64,000 bases of DNA from Acinetobacter sp. ANC 4648 (GCF_002135345.1 NZ_NEGI01000004.1:30891-94890); one strand, 5' to 3'. Counted from the first letter of the stretch, positions 26,408 to 36,197 are shown. Program-made: numbers and translations. The notes: generated from the letters alone by a model not told the origin.

Positions 26408-26824
26408 ATGGATATTCGCAAAATCAAAAAGCTCATCGATTTGATGATTGAGTCAGACCTTCAAGCGATTGAAGTCAAAGAAGGTGATCAATCAATTGCA
26501 TTAACCCGTCGTAATCCTGTTATTGCTGGTGTTACACAAATTGCTGCACCAATTGCAGATGCTCCAGTAGTAAAAGCAGCATCACGTGGTGCTGTAGAAA
26601 CGTCACCAATGGTAGGTGTATTCTATTCTGCACCTAGCCCAGGTGAAGCACCATTTGTAAATGTTGGCCAAACTGTATCCGCAGGTGAAACACTCGGTAT
26701 TATTGAAGCAATGAAAATTATGAACCCGATTGAGGCAACTCAAAGTGGTGTGGTTGAAGAAATTTTAGTGAAAAATGGTGATGTAATCCAATTCGGTCAA
26801 CCATTATTCCGCTACCGCGCGTAA
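26408..26824 (+). CDS. accB: Acetyl-CoA carboxylase biotin carboxyl carrier protein
   Basis: 138 residues. The C-terminal biotinyl domain carries the biotin-accepting Lys103 in EAMKIMNPIE, joined by an Ala/Pro-rich linker (residues about 40-65) to the N-terminal helix. It carries the carboxyl group between biotin carboxylase and carboxyltransferase in malonyl-CoA synthesis. Encoded 18 bases after aroQ and 15 before accC. Confidence 0.96.
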   Translation: MDIRKIKKLIDLMIESDLQAIEVKEGDQSIALTRRNPVIAGVTQIAAPIADAPVVKAASRGAVETSPMVGVFYSAPSPGEAPFVNVGQTVSAGETLGIIEAMKIMNPIEATQSGVVEEILVKNGDVIQFGQPLFRYRA

Positions 26825-26839
26825 TACTCGGGGATTGAT

Positions 26840-28204
26840 ATGTTGCAAAAAGTACTGATTGCAAACCGAGGCGAAATTGCGTTGCGTATTACGCGCGCTT
26901 GTAAAACGCTCGGGATTAAAACCGTTGGAATTTATTCTGATGCAGACAAAGATTTAATGCACTTACGCTTTGTAGATGAAGCAGTATGTATCGGACCAGG
27001 TGCAAGTAGCGAAAGCTATTTAAATATCCCAGCCATTATTACTGCTGCCGAAATTACTGGTGCCGATGCCATCCATCCCGGTTATGGCTTTCTTTCTGAA
27101 AATGCTGAATTTGCTGAAATCGTAGAAAGCTCAGGATTCATTTTCATTGGCCCACGTCCTGAGCATATTCGCCAAATGGGGAATAAGGTTTCTGCTATTT
27201 TAGCGATGCGTAAAGCTGGTGTACCGACCGTACCTGGCTCTGCACATGCAGTGACTACAAGCAACGCCCTAGCAGAAGCAAAAGAAATTGGTTTTCCATT
27301 GATTGTGAAAGCTGCTTCAGGTGGTGGTGGTCGTGGTATGCGTATTGTAGAGCGTGTAGACACACTACTTGAGTCAGTACAAGCAGCACAGCGTGATGCA
27401 GAAATGTGGTTTGGCGATGATACGGTCTATATGGAACGCTTTCTACAAAAGCCTCGCCATGTCGAAGTTCAAGTGTTAGCAGATGGTAATGGCCATGCTG
27501 TACATTTATATGATCGTGATTGTTCACTACAACGCCGTCATCAAAAAGTACTTGAAGAAGCGCCAGCACCAAATCTCCCTGAACAAGCGCGTGCTGATAT
27601 TTTAGAAGCCTGTGTCAATGCCTGTAAAATGATTCAATATCGTGGTGCTGGTACCTTTGAATTTCTATTTGAAGAAGATGAGTTCTTCTTTATTGAAATG
27701 AATACACGTGTGCAAGTTGAACATCCTGTTACTGAAATGGTCACTGGAATAGATATTATTGAACAACAACTGCGTATTGCCGCTGGTCTAGGTTTAAACT
27801 TGCAACAAGAAGATATTCATGTGCAAGGACATGCAATTGAATGTCGTATTAATGCAGAAGATCCAACCAACTTTTTACCGTCACCAGGTAAAGTTGAAAG
27901 TTTCTATGCACCAGGTGGTGCAGGTATTCGTTTAGATTCACATATCTATCAGGGTTACAGTATTCCGCCTTACTATGACTCTATGATTGCCAAAGTCATT
28001 GCGCATGGTAAAGATCGTGAAACCTCTATTGCACGTATGAAACAAGCCTTAGATGAAATGATCTTAACGGGTATTAAAACCAATATTCCTTTGCATAAGG
28101 ATTTGATTTTGGAAGATAAAAACTTTTGTGAAAAAGCAATGGACATCCATTATTTGGAAAACCATTTGTTGAAACAAATTCAAGATCAAGCAAAGACTGC
28201 TTAA
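26840..28204 (+). CDS. accC: Acetyl-CoA carboxylase biotin carboxylase subunit
   Basis: 454 residues. ATP-dependent carboxylation of biotin on AccB. Motifs: [14 protein letters not shown] at the start, the ATP-grasp glycine loop SGGGGRGM, the '[18 protein letters not shown]' segment, '[19 protein letters not shown]', and '[20 protein letters not shown]'. Length fits the family. A perfect terminator follows. Confidence 0.97.
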   Translation: MLQKVLIANRGEIALRITRACKTLGIKTVGIYSDADKDLMHLRFVDEAVCIGPGASSESYLNIPAIITAAEITGADAIHPGYGFLSENAEFAEIVESSGFIFIGPRPEHIRQMGNKVSAILAMRKAGVPTVPGSAHAVTTSNALAEAKEIGFPLIVKAASGGGGRGMRIVERVDTLLESVQAAQRDAEMWFGDDTVYMERFLQKPRHVEVQVLADGNGHAVHLYDRDCSLQRRHQKVLEEAPAPNLPEQARADILEACVNACKMIQYRGAGTFEFLFEEDEFFFIEMNTRVQVEHPVTEMVTGIDIIEQQLRIAAGLGLNLQQEDIHVQGHAIECRINAEDPTNFLPSPGKVESFYAPGGAGIRLDSHIYQGYSIPPYYDSMIAKVIAHGKDRETSIARMKQALDEMILTGIKTNIPLHKDLILEDKNFCEKAMDIHYLENHLLKQIQDQAKTA

Positions 28205-28218
28205 ATAAATTCCATGTT

Positions 28219-28248
28219 AAAAAACCTCTTATTCATAAGAGGTTTTTT
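28219..28248 (+). terminator. Terminator after accC
   Basis: AAAACCTCTT and AAGAGGTTTT pair around ATTCAT with flanking A and T runs, just after accC; usable in both directions between two convergent genes. Confidence 0.85.
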
Positions 28249-28271
28249 ATTTTTCACATTGTAATATTTAC

Positions 28272-28769
28272 TTAAGGCAAGACCCGATGCAAGGTTGCAA
28301 AACATTGATCTTCTTTTTCTGAAGTACAAAAATTAATTGTTCTGTTGTTTTTCCAACGTACAAAATACTGTGATACTTCACCCGATTGATCTTCTTGCTT
28401 ACCAGAACAATCGACCTGATTGTTTTCATACTTAATTTGCATAATTAAAGCCGGTAATTTTTCCATGGTATTATCTGGTGATGGCTGATAATCAAATAAA
28501 CCCACTGACCACTCCTTACCACTATTAACCACAACTTCATTTGCCCCTCTAAAATTATAGAGTTCTACACACTTCTTATTATTTGGAATCTCCATTCCCC
28601 ATAAGCCTAATATTTCAGGGCGAGTGTCGATACGAATCGTGTTGGCAGCAGGTTGATTATTGCTATTTGGAATCAAATTAGGGCTCGTATTCACCGCAGT
28701 AGTTTCTTCAGCCGATACCGTACAAGCTATTAAAAGTAATAAAGGCAAAATAAGTGCTGTTTTATTCAT
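28272..28769 (-). CDS. Exported hypothetical protein, possible lipoprotein
   Basis: 165 residues with an N-terminal export signal (NKTALILPLLLLIACTVSAEE). The LIAC stretch fits a lipobox with Cys16, while VSA-EE would also suit signal peptidase I. After a disordered Asn/Pro-rich linker, residues about 48-165 form a compact domain with four cysteines (KKCVEL, QVDCSG, NFCTSE, DQCFAT). It converges on accC. No family recognised. Confidence 0.6.
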   Translation of the reverse strand: MNKTALILPLLLLIACTVSAEETTAVNTSPNLIPNSNNQPAANTIRIDTRPEILGLWGMEIPNNKKCVELYNFRGANEVVVNSGKEWSVGLFDYQPSPDNTMEKLPALIMQIKYENNQVDCSGKQEDQSGEVSQYFVRWKNNRTINFCTSEKEDQCFATLHRVLP

Positions 28770-28976
28770 ACTTCATCAGTATCAAGTTTTATTCGTTATA
28801 AATTAGCATAGATTTATAATTTTGCATGAAATATTAACCATATATGAACAATCAAAAATCTTAGCTAAAGATGTTATTTTTTATCTATAAAAATATTTGC
28901 TTAAGATATATACTTTATACATATGAGCAAACAAGATACATACGATTAGGCAATATATAAGAAATAGGAAAGTAAC

Positions 28977-30437
28977 CTGTTAATATTTACTCAATCTTTT
29001 AATCATACATTAAAGCACTATATCCAATCATTTATTCTTGTTGGATTAGTTATATTTGCTTGTGCTCTAATTGGGATCGTGGCTCGCCCTTCAGTGTTTC
29101 TTGCTATTTTATGGCCTGCAAATGCAGTTTTACTTGGTTTATTTTTACGTTTTGAATCATTGCGTAATATTGGTAGTTGGCTCGGTGCATTTATTGGATT
29201 TATGCTGGCAGATCTACTGACTGGAAACTACCTACTCCTGACCTTATTTTTGACAATTGCTAACTTATTAAATCCTGCTACTACACTGCTACTCATTAAA
29301 ATTTTAAAACTGGACTATAAACAATATAATAAAGGATTAACCTTTTTATTCTTATTTATTCTAAGTGCCTTTGGTGGATGTCTTGCTAGTCCCATCTTTG
29401 CTATGTTAACCGTTCCTTATGTACCAAATACCTTCATATCTGTAGATCGTATTTGGATAGATTTTGGAATGTGGTGGACCGGAGAGCTTCTAAATATTGT
29501 TACTTTTTTACCGATTATTTTAGCTATTCCAGAAAGAAAAATATTAAAAACCTATTTAGAAGAAATAAAATCACGCTCGGTTCAATATCAAGAATTACTT
29601 CCACTTTTAGCAGTGTTCACATCTGTCATTTTAACCCACTTTTTTATGGGGCCGGGTGCGATTATGTTCCCCATTGCAGCACTAATTTGGGCATCACTAA
29701 GCTATAACTTATTTTTTGTGGCAATCATCAATAGTCTTGTATGTATGCTTCTTTATAATAGTTTAACTTCCTATTATATTGCAGAGTCGCCAGATGCCTA
29801 TTTAGCTACTACAATCTCAGTCCGTATTGGATTATTAATGTTAGCGTTAGGACCATTAACTCTGGCAATTATTAGTCTAAATCGTCAAAAGCTGTATCAC
29901 CAAATTTTATATTTAGCCAATCACGATGGTTTAACCACAACCATGAATCGTCGCTTTTTTTATGAGGAAAGTGAACGTACGGTTACTTCAGTACCTGCAA
30001 TTAAACAAAAGGCTCGAAGCGTCACTATTCTGGTTCTAGATTTAGATTATTTCAAAAAAATTAATGATCAATTTGGACATGCCGTAGGCGACTTAGTTTT
30101 ACAAAAATTCACGCATCAAGTTAAATTGCATCTTAGATCAAATGATTTATTTGGTCGTTTAGGTGGTGAAGAATTTGCCATTTTATTAAAAGATCTCACT
30201 CTAAAACAAAGTATTGATATCGCCCAACGCATTTGTAATACCGTACATCAAACTCCAATATTTCTAGATGATGGCACACATTTCTCAATCAGTGTCAGTA
30301 TTGGTCTTAGCTATCAAACACTTCCCTACTGCGTTCCATTCCAACAATTGATCAATCGTGCTGATGTAGCGCTATATCAAGCCAAAGAAAATGGTCGAAA
30401 TCAACTTTGTTTAGAGAACAATTTACAAACACTTTAA
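28977..30437 (+). CDS. Membrane diguanylate cyclase (MASE1-GGDEF)
   Basis: The open frame runs from just after a TAG at about 28968; the first conventional start is the GTG at 29079, but the 34 codons before it (LIFTQSFNHTLKHYIQSFILVGLVIFACALIGIV) encode the expected first membrane helix, so a CTG at 28977, behind AGGAAAG, is proposed as the start. Residues up to about 300 form a MASE1 multi-pass sensor (WPANAVLLGLFLRF...). The C-terminal GGDEF domain has GGEEF and, five residues upstream, the inhibitory RxxD site (RSND). It makes cyclic di-GMP. Encoded 20 bases before an amidase gene. Confidence 0.85.
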   Translation: MLIFTQSFNHTLKHYIQSFILVGLVIFACALIGIVARPSVFLAILWPANAVLLGLFLRFESLRNIGSWLGAFIGFMLADLLTGNYLLLTLFLTIANLLNPATTLLLIKILKLDYKQYNKGLTFLFLFILSAFGGCLASPIFAMLTVPYVPNTFISVDRIWIDFGMWWTGELLNIVTFLPIILAIPERKILKTYLEEIKSRSVQYQELLPLLAVFTSVILTHFFMGPGAIMFPIAALIWASLSYNLFFVAIINSLVCMLLYNSLTSYYIAESPDAYLATTISVRIGLLMLALGPLTLAIISLNRQKLYHQILYLANHDGLTTTMNRRFFYEESERTVTSVPAIKQKARSVTILVLDLDYFKKINDQFGHAVGDLVLQKFTHQVKLHLRSNDLFGRLGGEEFAILLKDLTLKQSIDIAQRICNTVHQTPIFLDDGTHFSISVSIGLSYQTLPYCVPFQQLINRADVALYQAKENGRNQLCLENNLQTL

Positions 30438-30457
30438 AATAACAAGCTAGGATTGCA

Positions 30458-31948
30458 ATGAAATTTTCAGAATATAGCCAATATGATGGTTTAGGTTTAG
30501 CAGAACTTATTCAAAATAAAGAGATTCAAGCACATGTATTACTTGATGTTGCTTTACAACGCACTCAACTGGTTAATCCTCAATTAAACGCAATTGTTAT
30601 TCGCATGTATGAACAAGCTCAGCAACGCAGCCAACAAAACTTAACTGGGCCATTTGCGGGCGTTCCATTCTTACTCAAAGACTTACACCAAGAGTATGCC
30701 GGAGTACCAACATCTTTTGGCTCAAAGGCATTTAAACGCTTAAAATACACACCCACTCAAAACTCTGAAATGGTCAATCGTTGGAAAAATGCGGGGGTTG
30801 TTACTTTTGGATTAACCAATGCTCCTGAATTTGGCATTAAAGGCATTACCGAACCAGAAGCTTGGGGAAGTTGCCATAATCCTTGGAATTTAAAACATAA
30901 TAGTGGTGGATCTTCAGGTGGGTCTGCTTCAGCAGTTGCCGCAGGAATCGTCCCACTCGCGGGTGCGAGTGATGGTGGTGGTTCTATTCGTATTCCCGCA
31001 TCATACTGCGGTTTATTTGGTTTAAAACCAAGTCGAGGCCGAACTCCATGGGGCCCTAATAATAGTGAAGCGATGCATGGCGCAGCAATGCAGCATGTTT
31101 TAACTAAATCTGTACGTGATAGTGCAGCAATGCTAGATGCAACCCAAGGCTCAGACCATACCTCTTTGTTTAACATTCAGGCACCCACTCAGCGCTATTT
31201 AGATATTATTAAAAAATCACCTACACCGCTTAAAATTGCATTTAGTACAGAATCCCCAATTGGGACACACGTGTCTCAAGATGCTATCCAAGCCATTCAA
31301 CAGACTGCTAAACTTTTAGAATCTTTAGGTCATCATGTTGTTGAAGCCAAACCTAAAATTGATGGTATGGCACTGGCTACAGACTTTATTACCACATGGT
31401 TTAGTCAATGTGCCTATACAGTACAACAGTTCAAAAAATTATATGCTGTGACTGATCGTGACTTTGAATTAGATACTTTAGCCATTGCCGGTTTAGGTGC
31501 GAAAGCCACAGCTTTAGACTATATTCATAATTTGAATAACTGGGGTACCTATGTCACCCAAATGAATCTTTTTTTTGATGATTATGACTTATACCTTGTT
31601 CCATCTACCGCGTCTGTCGCGCCTAAAAATGGCGAAGTAAAAACACCTACTTGGCAGATTCCTATTTTAAAAGGCTTATTAAAAGTGGATAAAGTCCATT
31701 TACTTGCAAAAGGTAAGTTAGTAGAGCAGCTCATTAAAAATAATCTACAGTGGGTTCCCTTTACGCAGCTGGCTAATATTACTGGCCTACCAGCAATGTC
31801 CGTTCCCTTATATTGGAATAAAGATAATTTGCCACTAGGCTCACAGTTTATTGCGCCATTTGGAGGCGAAGATCTTTTATTACAGCTTGCGGCTCAATTA
31901 GAACAGGCCCAACCTTGGATGCCCAAATATCAAGAAATCCACATTTAA
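30458..31948 (+). CDS. Amidase signature family hydrolase
   Basis: 496 residues. The Ser-cisSer-Lys triad is visible: Lys74 in PFLLKDLHQ, the GGSSGGS loop (residues 151-156) and nucleophile Ser176 in SDGGGSIRIPASYCG. It hydrolyses amide bonds of an unknown substrate; the closest style is the non-GatA, fatty-amide or 6-aminohexanoate-dimer-type amidases. No signal peptide. Lies directly after the diguanylate cyclase and ends at a bidirectional terminator. Confidence 0.9.
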   Translation: MKFSEYSQYDGLGLAELIQNKEIQAHVLLDVALQRTQLVNPQLNAIVIRMYEQAQQRSQQNLTGPFAGVPFLLKDLHQEYAGVPTSFGSKAFKRLKYTPTQNSEMVNRWKNAGVVTFGLTNAPEFGIKGITEPEAWGSCHNPWNLKHNSGGSSGGSASAVAAGIVPLAGASDGGGSIRIPASYCGLFGLKPSRGRTPWGPNNSEAMHGAAMQHVLTKSVRDSAAMLDATQGSDHTSLFNIQAPTQRYLDIIKKSPTPLKIAFSTESPIGTHVSQDAIQAIQQTAKLLESLGHHVVEAKPKIDGMALATDFITTWFSQCAYTVQQFKKLYAVTDRDFELDTLAIAGLGAKATALDYIHNLNNWGTYVTQMNLFFDDYDLYLVPSTASVAPKNGEVKTPTWQIPILKGLLKVDKVHLLAKGKLVEQLIKNNLQWVPFTQLANITGLPAMSVPLYWNKDNLPLGSQFIAPFGGEDLLLQLAAQLEQAQPWMPKYQEIHI

Positions 31949-31956
31949 TTCAACCT

Positions 31957-31986
31957 AAATGCGGTATTGATAAAAATACCGCATTT
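31957..31986. terminator. Bidirectional terminator
   Basis: AAATGCGGTATT and AATACCGCATTT pair perfectly around GATAAA between the convergent amidase and MFS genes. Confidence 0.85.
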
Positions 31987-32005
31987 CAAATATTTTAATG
32001 TCATT

Positions 32006-33169
32006 TTATAGGTGTTGATTCTCAACACGGCGAGGTAACCAAAACACAAATAATAAGCCCAGCATACTCGCCAATCCTGCCAGAATAAAAACCATTTCGC
32101 CTGAAATTATTTGCCAGTAATGTCCAGCCAGAATACTTCCCGAAGCGACACCTAACCCCCACATCGTACTATAGAGAGCTTGACCACGACCTTGCTGAGC
32201 TGCTGAAAAATTTTGAAAAATAATACGCATTGCGATCATATGAAATAAGCCAAAACTAAAGGCGTGAAGACTTTGTGCAAAAAATTGCAACATAAAATAT
32301 TGCGGAAATAATCCCACTAACACAAAGCGTAATCCTGTCAATATCAAGCAAATAATAATTAATCGTCGCCATGAAAATCGATTTAATAATAATGTGGCAT
32401 AAGCAAACATTATTATTTCAGCAATCACTCCCACAGACCATAACAAGCCAATTTCAGTCGTGCTATAGCCCGCATTTTTTAAATAATTACTATAAAAACT
32501 ATAAAAAGGTGCTTGAGCAAATAACATCACAAATTCAATTGCAAAAAATGCTGCCACAATTGGGTTCTTTAAAACAGGAAATAGTGGCTCTAATTTTTTC
32601 TGTGCTAAGGGAGCAATTTGTGGCTCTTTAACTGTAAAAGACCAAATGAATGCAGTAAATGCGATACATAACAACATTATTGGCAGCATTGTTATTGGAA
32701 CAATTTCTAATAATGCACCTATGCTAAACACACCAACAATAAATCCAATTGATCCCCATTTACGCACTTTGCCATATAACTCTACCCTTTTGTCCCCTAA
32801 CCAGAATAATGTGACTCCTTCAAATTGAGCCAATATAGCATTTTGAAAAAAACTGAATATCAGCATCAGTAACGCAATTGATTGAAAGTTATTAGGGATA
32901 ATAAAGATTAAAAACCAAATCGTTGTCTCCATCCATGTTGCAATACGCACCAACAACATACGCTTGCCTGATTTATCTGCAACCCACCCCCAAATAAACG
33001 GCGCAAAAAAGCGCGTTATAATTGCAATTGAAGATAAAACACCAATTTCTTGAAAACTAAAGCCCTGATCTTGAAGATATAAACTCCAATAAGGCATAAA
33101 GGTTCCAACTATGGAATAATAGAAAAAGTAAAATCCACCTAGTTTAAGTTCAATTGGAAGAGCCTGCAT
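32006..33169 (-). CDS. MFS transporter (phenylpropionate permease/HcaT-like)
   Basis: 387 residues with about 12 hydrophobic segments. The N-terminal 'GFYFFYYSIVGTFMPYWSLYLQDQGFSFQEIGVL' and 'FAPFIWGWVADKSGKRMLLVRIA' loop are typical of the PPP/HcaT-LacY-like branch of the major facilitator superfamily. Proton-driven uptake of a small organic acid is likely, substrate unknown. Upstream lies a cluster of GTCTACAAA repeats that may be an operator. Confidence 0.85.
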   Translation of the reverse strand: MQALPIELKLGGFYFFYYSIVGTFMPYWSLYLQDQGFSFQEIGVLSSIAIITRFFAPFIWGWVADKSGKRMLLVRIATWMETTIWFLIFIIPNNFQSIALLMLIFSFFQNAILAQFEGVTLFWLGDKRVELYGKVRKWGSIGFIVGVFSIGALLEIVPITMLPIMLLCIAFTAFIWSFTVKEPQIAPLAQKKLEPLFPVLKNPIVAAFFAIEFVMLFAQAPFYSFYSNYLKNAGYSTTEIGLLWSVGVIAEIIMFAYATLLLNRFSWRRLIIICLILTGLRFVLVGLFPQYFMLQFFAQSLHAFSFGLFHMIAMRIIFQNFSAAQQGRGQALYSTMWGLGVASGSILAGHYWQIISGEMVFILAGLASMLGLLFVFWLPRRVENQHL

Positions 33170-33256
33170 TATCCTGCATATCCTTGCATATTCAATAACT
33201 TAAAATTATTAATAGTTGCATCAACTTGCATTGCATTGCCCTTGGTTGTAATTCAA

Positions 33257-33316
33257 CAGTCTACAAATCTGTCTACAAAAGCTAAAAAAATATTTTTTAC
33301 TAAAATTTGTAGACTG
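33257..33316. promoter_or_regulatory. GTCTACAAA repeat cluster (possible operator)
   Basis: The 9-mer GTCTACAAA occurs at 33259 and 33271 in direct orientation, 12 bp apart, and inverted at 33306-33314. CAGTCTACAAAT (33257-33268) and ATTTGTAGACTG (33305-33316) form a perfect 12-bp inverted repeat. It lies about 90-150 bases upstream of the MFS gene. Confidence 0.5.
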
Positions 33317-33618
33317 ATACACAATAGTAATGATTTTTCACAATTTTAATGGAAAATGTGTTCATAAGATAATTTTAAAGAATAATAATTAATTTTCGCC
33401 TTGCAAGTATTCGGCGTAAAGAATTAAGTATGAAAAATAATTACGTGATTTTGAGTGATATAAAAAGCTAATACACCATAACAATAAGTCATTACTATAC
33501 TCAGAGTGAAGTAATGAATTTGACTAAGATATTGATGCTAATTTTATTCATATTGATAGTGTATACACGAAGCTAAACAACTCCATTATGAAAGATTTAC
33601 TTCATTAATGAATGAAAT
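33317..33618. other. Intergenic AT-rich stretch
   Basis: Between the operator-like cluster and the small membrane ORF there are 300 bases with no supportable gene on either strand. Confidence 0.4.
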
Positions 33619-33846
33619 CTAGAAAAATCTATATTTTTTTACAAAATAAGAAATGACAATGCTTAAAAAGAACCAAAAAATCATTATAAAAATATTAAAT
33701 TCATTAAAAATAAAGACCTTACTGAAATTAATTACCACAATTATTAGCAATAAAAAAATTAAAAAAACCTTTCTATATTCAACGATTGACCACCCTAAAG
33801 AATATATCAAAACCCAAGGATAAATATCCTCATACCCATCGCCCAT
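33619..33846 (-). CDS. Small membrane protein (75 aa), uncertain
   Basis: 75 residues with two hydrophobic helices (VFLIFLLLIIVVINFSKVFIF and IFIMIFWFFLSIVISYFV) and a basic end. A second minus-strand frame (33807-33923, 38 residues, MSKLIKILVVFLPILVIILML...) overlaps its start and is also hydrophobic. Such overlapping small hydrophobic frames can be real coupled genes, but the DNA is very AT-rich and this may be chance. Confidence 0.35.
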   Translation of the reverse strand: MGDGYEDIYPWVLIYSLGWSIVEYRKVFLIFLLLIIVVINFSKVFIFNEFNIFIMIFWFFLSIVISYFVKKYRFF

Positions 33847-34054
33847 TTAATTGCTAACGCTAACATTAGTATTATTACTAATATAGGTAAGAAAACTACT
33901 AATATTTTTATCAACTTAGACATATTTTACCTACTAGTAATTCAGTAATAATTATAATCAAGATCAATAACATACACTGAATAATTAATTACTATTCTTC
34001 GAATAAAAAACTCAATATTTTGTAGCACCATAGTTCTAAATAAATTTTCTATCG

Positions 34055-34086
34055 ATTTAACATACATAATGGGCATTATACGAAAT
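34055..34086 (-). other. dif-like Xer site with expanded XerD arm
   Basis: On the minus strand: XerC arm ATTTCGTATAA (34076-34086, perfect consensus), 6-base spacer TGCCCA, then an XerD arm that matches TTATGTTAAAT except for a duplicated four-base unit (plus strand ATTTAACATACATAA instead of ATTTAACATAA). Confidence 0.6.
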
Positions 34087-34091
34087 TATTA

Positions 34092-34120
34092 AAAATGGGA
34101 GCTAAAAGCTCCTATTTTTT
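34092..34120. terminator. Hairpin terminator between two Xer sites
   Basis: GGAGCT and AGCTCC pair around AAA, flanked by A and T runs on both sides, in the 35-base space between two dif-like sites. Confidence 0.65.
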
Positions 34121-34121
34121 A

Positions 34122-34149
34122 ATTTTGCATGAGAGATTTTATGTTAAAT
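34122..34149 (+). other. dif-like Xer site
   Basis: XerC-like arm ATTTTGCATGA (8 of 11 to ATTTCGTATAA), spacer GAGATT, XerD arm TTATGTTAAAT (perfect). Inverted relative to the site at 34055. Confidence 0.6.
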
Positions 34150-34473
34150 AATTCATTAAACAGGCATATTAATCAACATATGGAAAGGAACTCTTAATTA
34201 CTAATTTCACAAAAGAATTCTACGTTAAAACTACATCTAAAAATGTATAAAAAGTTCCATATAGCCGCTATGTGGGGGAATTATCAGCACACATCAGTCT
34301 TTATTCTGTCGTCTATCTTGAATGTTTGGTAGTCTGGTACCAGATTCGGCTCAGGCTGAAAAAAACTGCCCCACTCAATTAATGGGACAGCCTCTTGAAT
34401 TAAAAAATGATCGTATATTTTAGGATGCATCACCTTTATCACTCGTGCACACCTCAATATTTAATCTTAAACT

Positions 34474-35928
34474 TTAAAATCGCATTTCAAAGCCAGCTTT
34501 AATGGTGCGCCCTGGAATTGGCATGCCGATTACGGTACTTGGATCGAAATTATAGCGATTGGTTAAGTTATCGACATTCAAAGATAAGTCTAGGTTCTTA
34601 TTGACCTTGTAGTTTACAAACAAATCAACCAATGTTTCTGAAGATATCTCGGTGACAGCACGACCACTCACCCCTGTTCCTACTAACCAGTTTTTAGGGT
34701 TATTTTTTTCAGAATGATATCTAGCACGCGCACTAATACTGAGTTTATTTTCAAAGAAATACTTACCCACAGTCACATTGAAAATTTTACGTGGCGGAAT
34801 TCGGGTTGAAATTAAACTCCACGAGTCACCCACTTCATTACAGTCATCTTTGCTTGTAGGACATATTTTAGGTGCTTGATATAAAGTTCCATTTAAATTA
34901 ACAAAAAAACCAGGGTGTTCATAGCTCAGATCCAGCTCTAACCCCTTAAACAGCACTTGCTTGTAATTGGCAAAGGTATATGAGGTTGTATATGAGGTCC
35001 ACTTTGTCGGGATATCTTTAGCAATTGCAGCCTGAGTAAGAAAATCATTGGTTTGATTACGGAAATAATTTAAATTAAATTTTAGTTGGTCATTTTCAGT
35101 GAACAGGTTTTCCCGCTGGCCTAAAAAACCAAACTCAATAAGGCGTGAGTTTTCTGATGTAATTGGTAAATCAGGATCATAACTAAAGGTTTGTCTTGAA
35201 ATCGTCGACTCAAATAAACTTGGGCTACGGTAAGCACTAGAGACCTTACCGTAAACATCAATACCATCAATCAATTGATAATTGAGTTGTGCCATCCAAT
35301 CAATGTTGTCTCCAAATTTACGCAAAGTATAGTCTTTCGGGTTTAAATCGGGTTTAGTTGCACTTAGGATCCCACGGTCTTGTTTACCATAATCCTCAAC
35401 CTCTGCCTTATGCCACTTGCTTCCTAAACTGAGCGTAAAGTCATTGAAATGATAATCACCGTTCAGAAACATTGAGCCTTCTTTACGTAATCCATCACGT
35501 GCAGATTCCCGAGAAAAGAGATCACTGGGCTTCATACGTTGTTCATCGTAGGTTAAACCATAATTGAAGACGATGCCTAGATCGTTAATTGTACTAGTGT
35601 TTTCTACATTTATCCCGGTACGATTGTCTTGGAAACTGCCCCAATATTGGTCGCCATGCATCGCCCCAACGATTCCACCTAAACCATTGTGTTGCCTGTA
35701 TTTTGAGTTGGTATGCCAAACACCTACTTCGAGATCAATCCAAGAATTGTGTTTAGGCTTATAACTATAGTTACTGCTAAATGCATTGACAGCAGCAGAA
35801 CCCAGCGACCATTGTGGCATTTTATAGGTATTCTTTAGATATTGAGGTAGTACATACTTGCCATTAATATAACCCCAAGGTGGAGTATCGGGATCAATAA
35901 CTTGACTTCTTACCCAATAGATAGCCAT
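34474..35928 (-). pseudogene. TonB-dependent receptor, 5'-truncated
   Basis: 484 residues covering only the C-terminal beta barrel: repeated aromatic strands, 'VYGKVSSAYRSPSLFEST', 'NLDLSLNVDNLTNRYNFDPS' and the terminal 'GRTIKAGFEMRF' with the final Phe expected of outer-membrane barrels. The signal peptide, TonB box and plug domain (roughly the first 300 or more residues of the family) are absent, and no such sequence lies upstream. The style resembles heme/hemoglobin-type receptors. Without the plug it cannot work in TonB-dependent uptake. The truncation point is next to a weak dif-like site. Confidence 0.75.
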
Positions 35929-35939
35929 GACTTGACATA

Positions 35940-35967
35940 ATTTTTATTAATATTTTTTATGTTAAGT
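35940..35967 (+). other. Weak dif-like site at the receptor truncation
   Basis: XerD-like arm TTATGTTAAGT (10 of 11), spacer TATTTT, XerC-like arm ATTTTTATTAA (7 of 11). The DNA is AT-rich, so chance resemblance of the XerC side is possible. It begins 12 bases beyond the start of the truncated receptor frame. Confidence 0.35.
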
Positions 35968-36077
35968 TAAATATAAATTTGAATAAGTCGTAATTCGGGA
36001 CAATTTTCTTACTTGAACTCTACAGTTCACAAACTTCAAAGAATGTATTCTTTTAAATTATCATCAACTAATTCCCC

Positions 36078-36105
36078 ATAAAACATAATAGATATTAATA
36101 AAAAG
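36078..36105 (-). other. Decayed dif-like site
   Basis: Plus strand reads XerD-type ATAAAACATAA (9 of 11 to ATTTAACATAA), spacer TAGATA, XerC-type TTAATAAAAAG (6 of 11). It is believable mainly because the following ~55 bases match those after the good site at 42939 at exactly the same offset. Confidence 0.45.
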
Positions 36106-36127
36106 TCCTCAACTTGAGGGCTTTTTT
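36102..36127. terminator. Bidirectional terminator, part of duplicated flank
   Basis: AGTCCTC and GAGGGCT pair around AACTT with A/T runs on both sides; the same hairpin, slightly diverged, follows the Xer site at 42939. Confidence 0.6.
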
Positions 36128-36130
36128 AAA

Positions 36131-36159
36131 CAATACTTTTTCACTTGCTCGTCGATTCA
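36131..36159 (+). repeat. Duplicated Xer-flank repeat, copy 1
   Basis: AATACTTTTTCACTTGCTC plus TCGATTCAC with one variable base between them; the copy at 42993-43021 differs only at that base. Together with the hairpin and the Xer site before it, this defines a duplicated unit of about 80 bases. Confidence 0.75.
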
Positions 36160-36197
36160 CTAAACCCTGCTAAGACTTTATCTCTTCTCACTAAATA

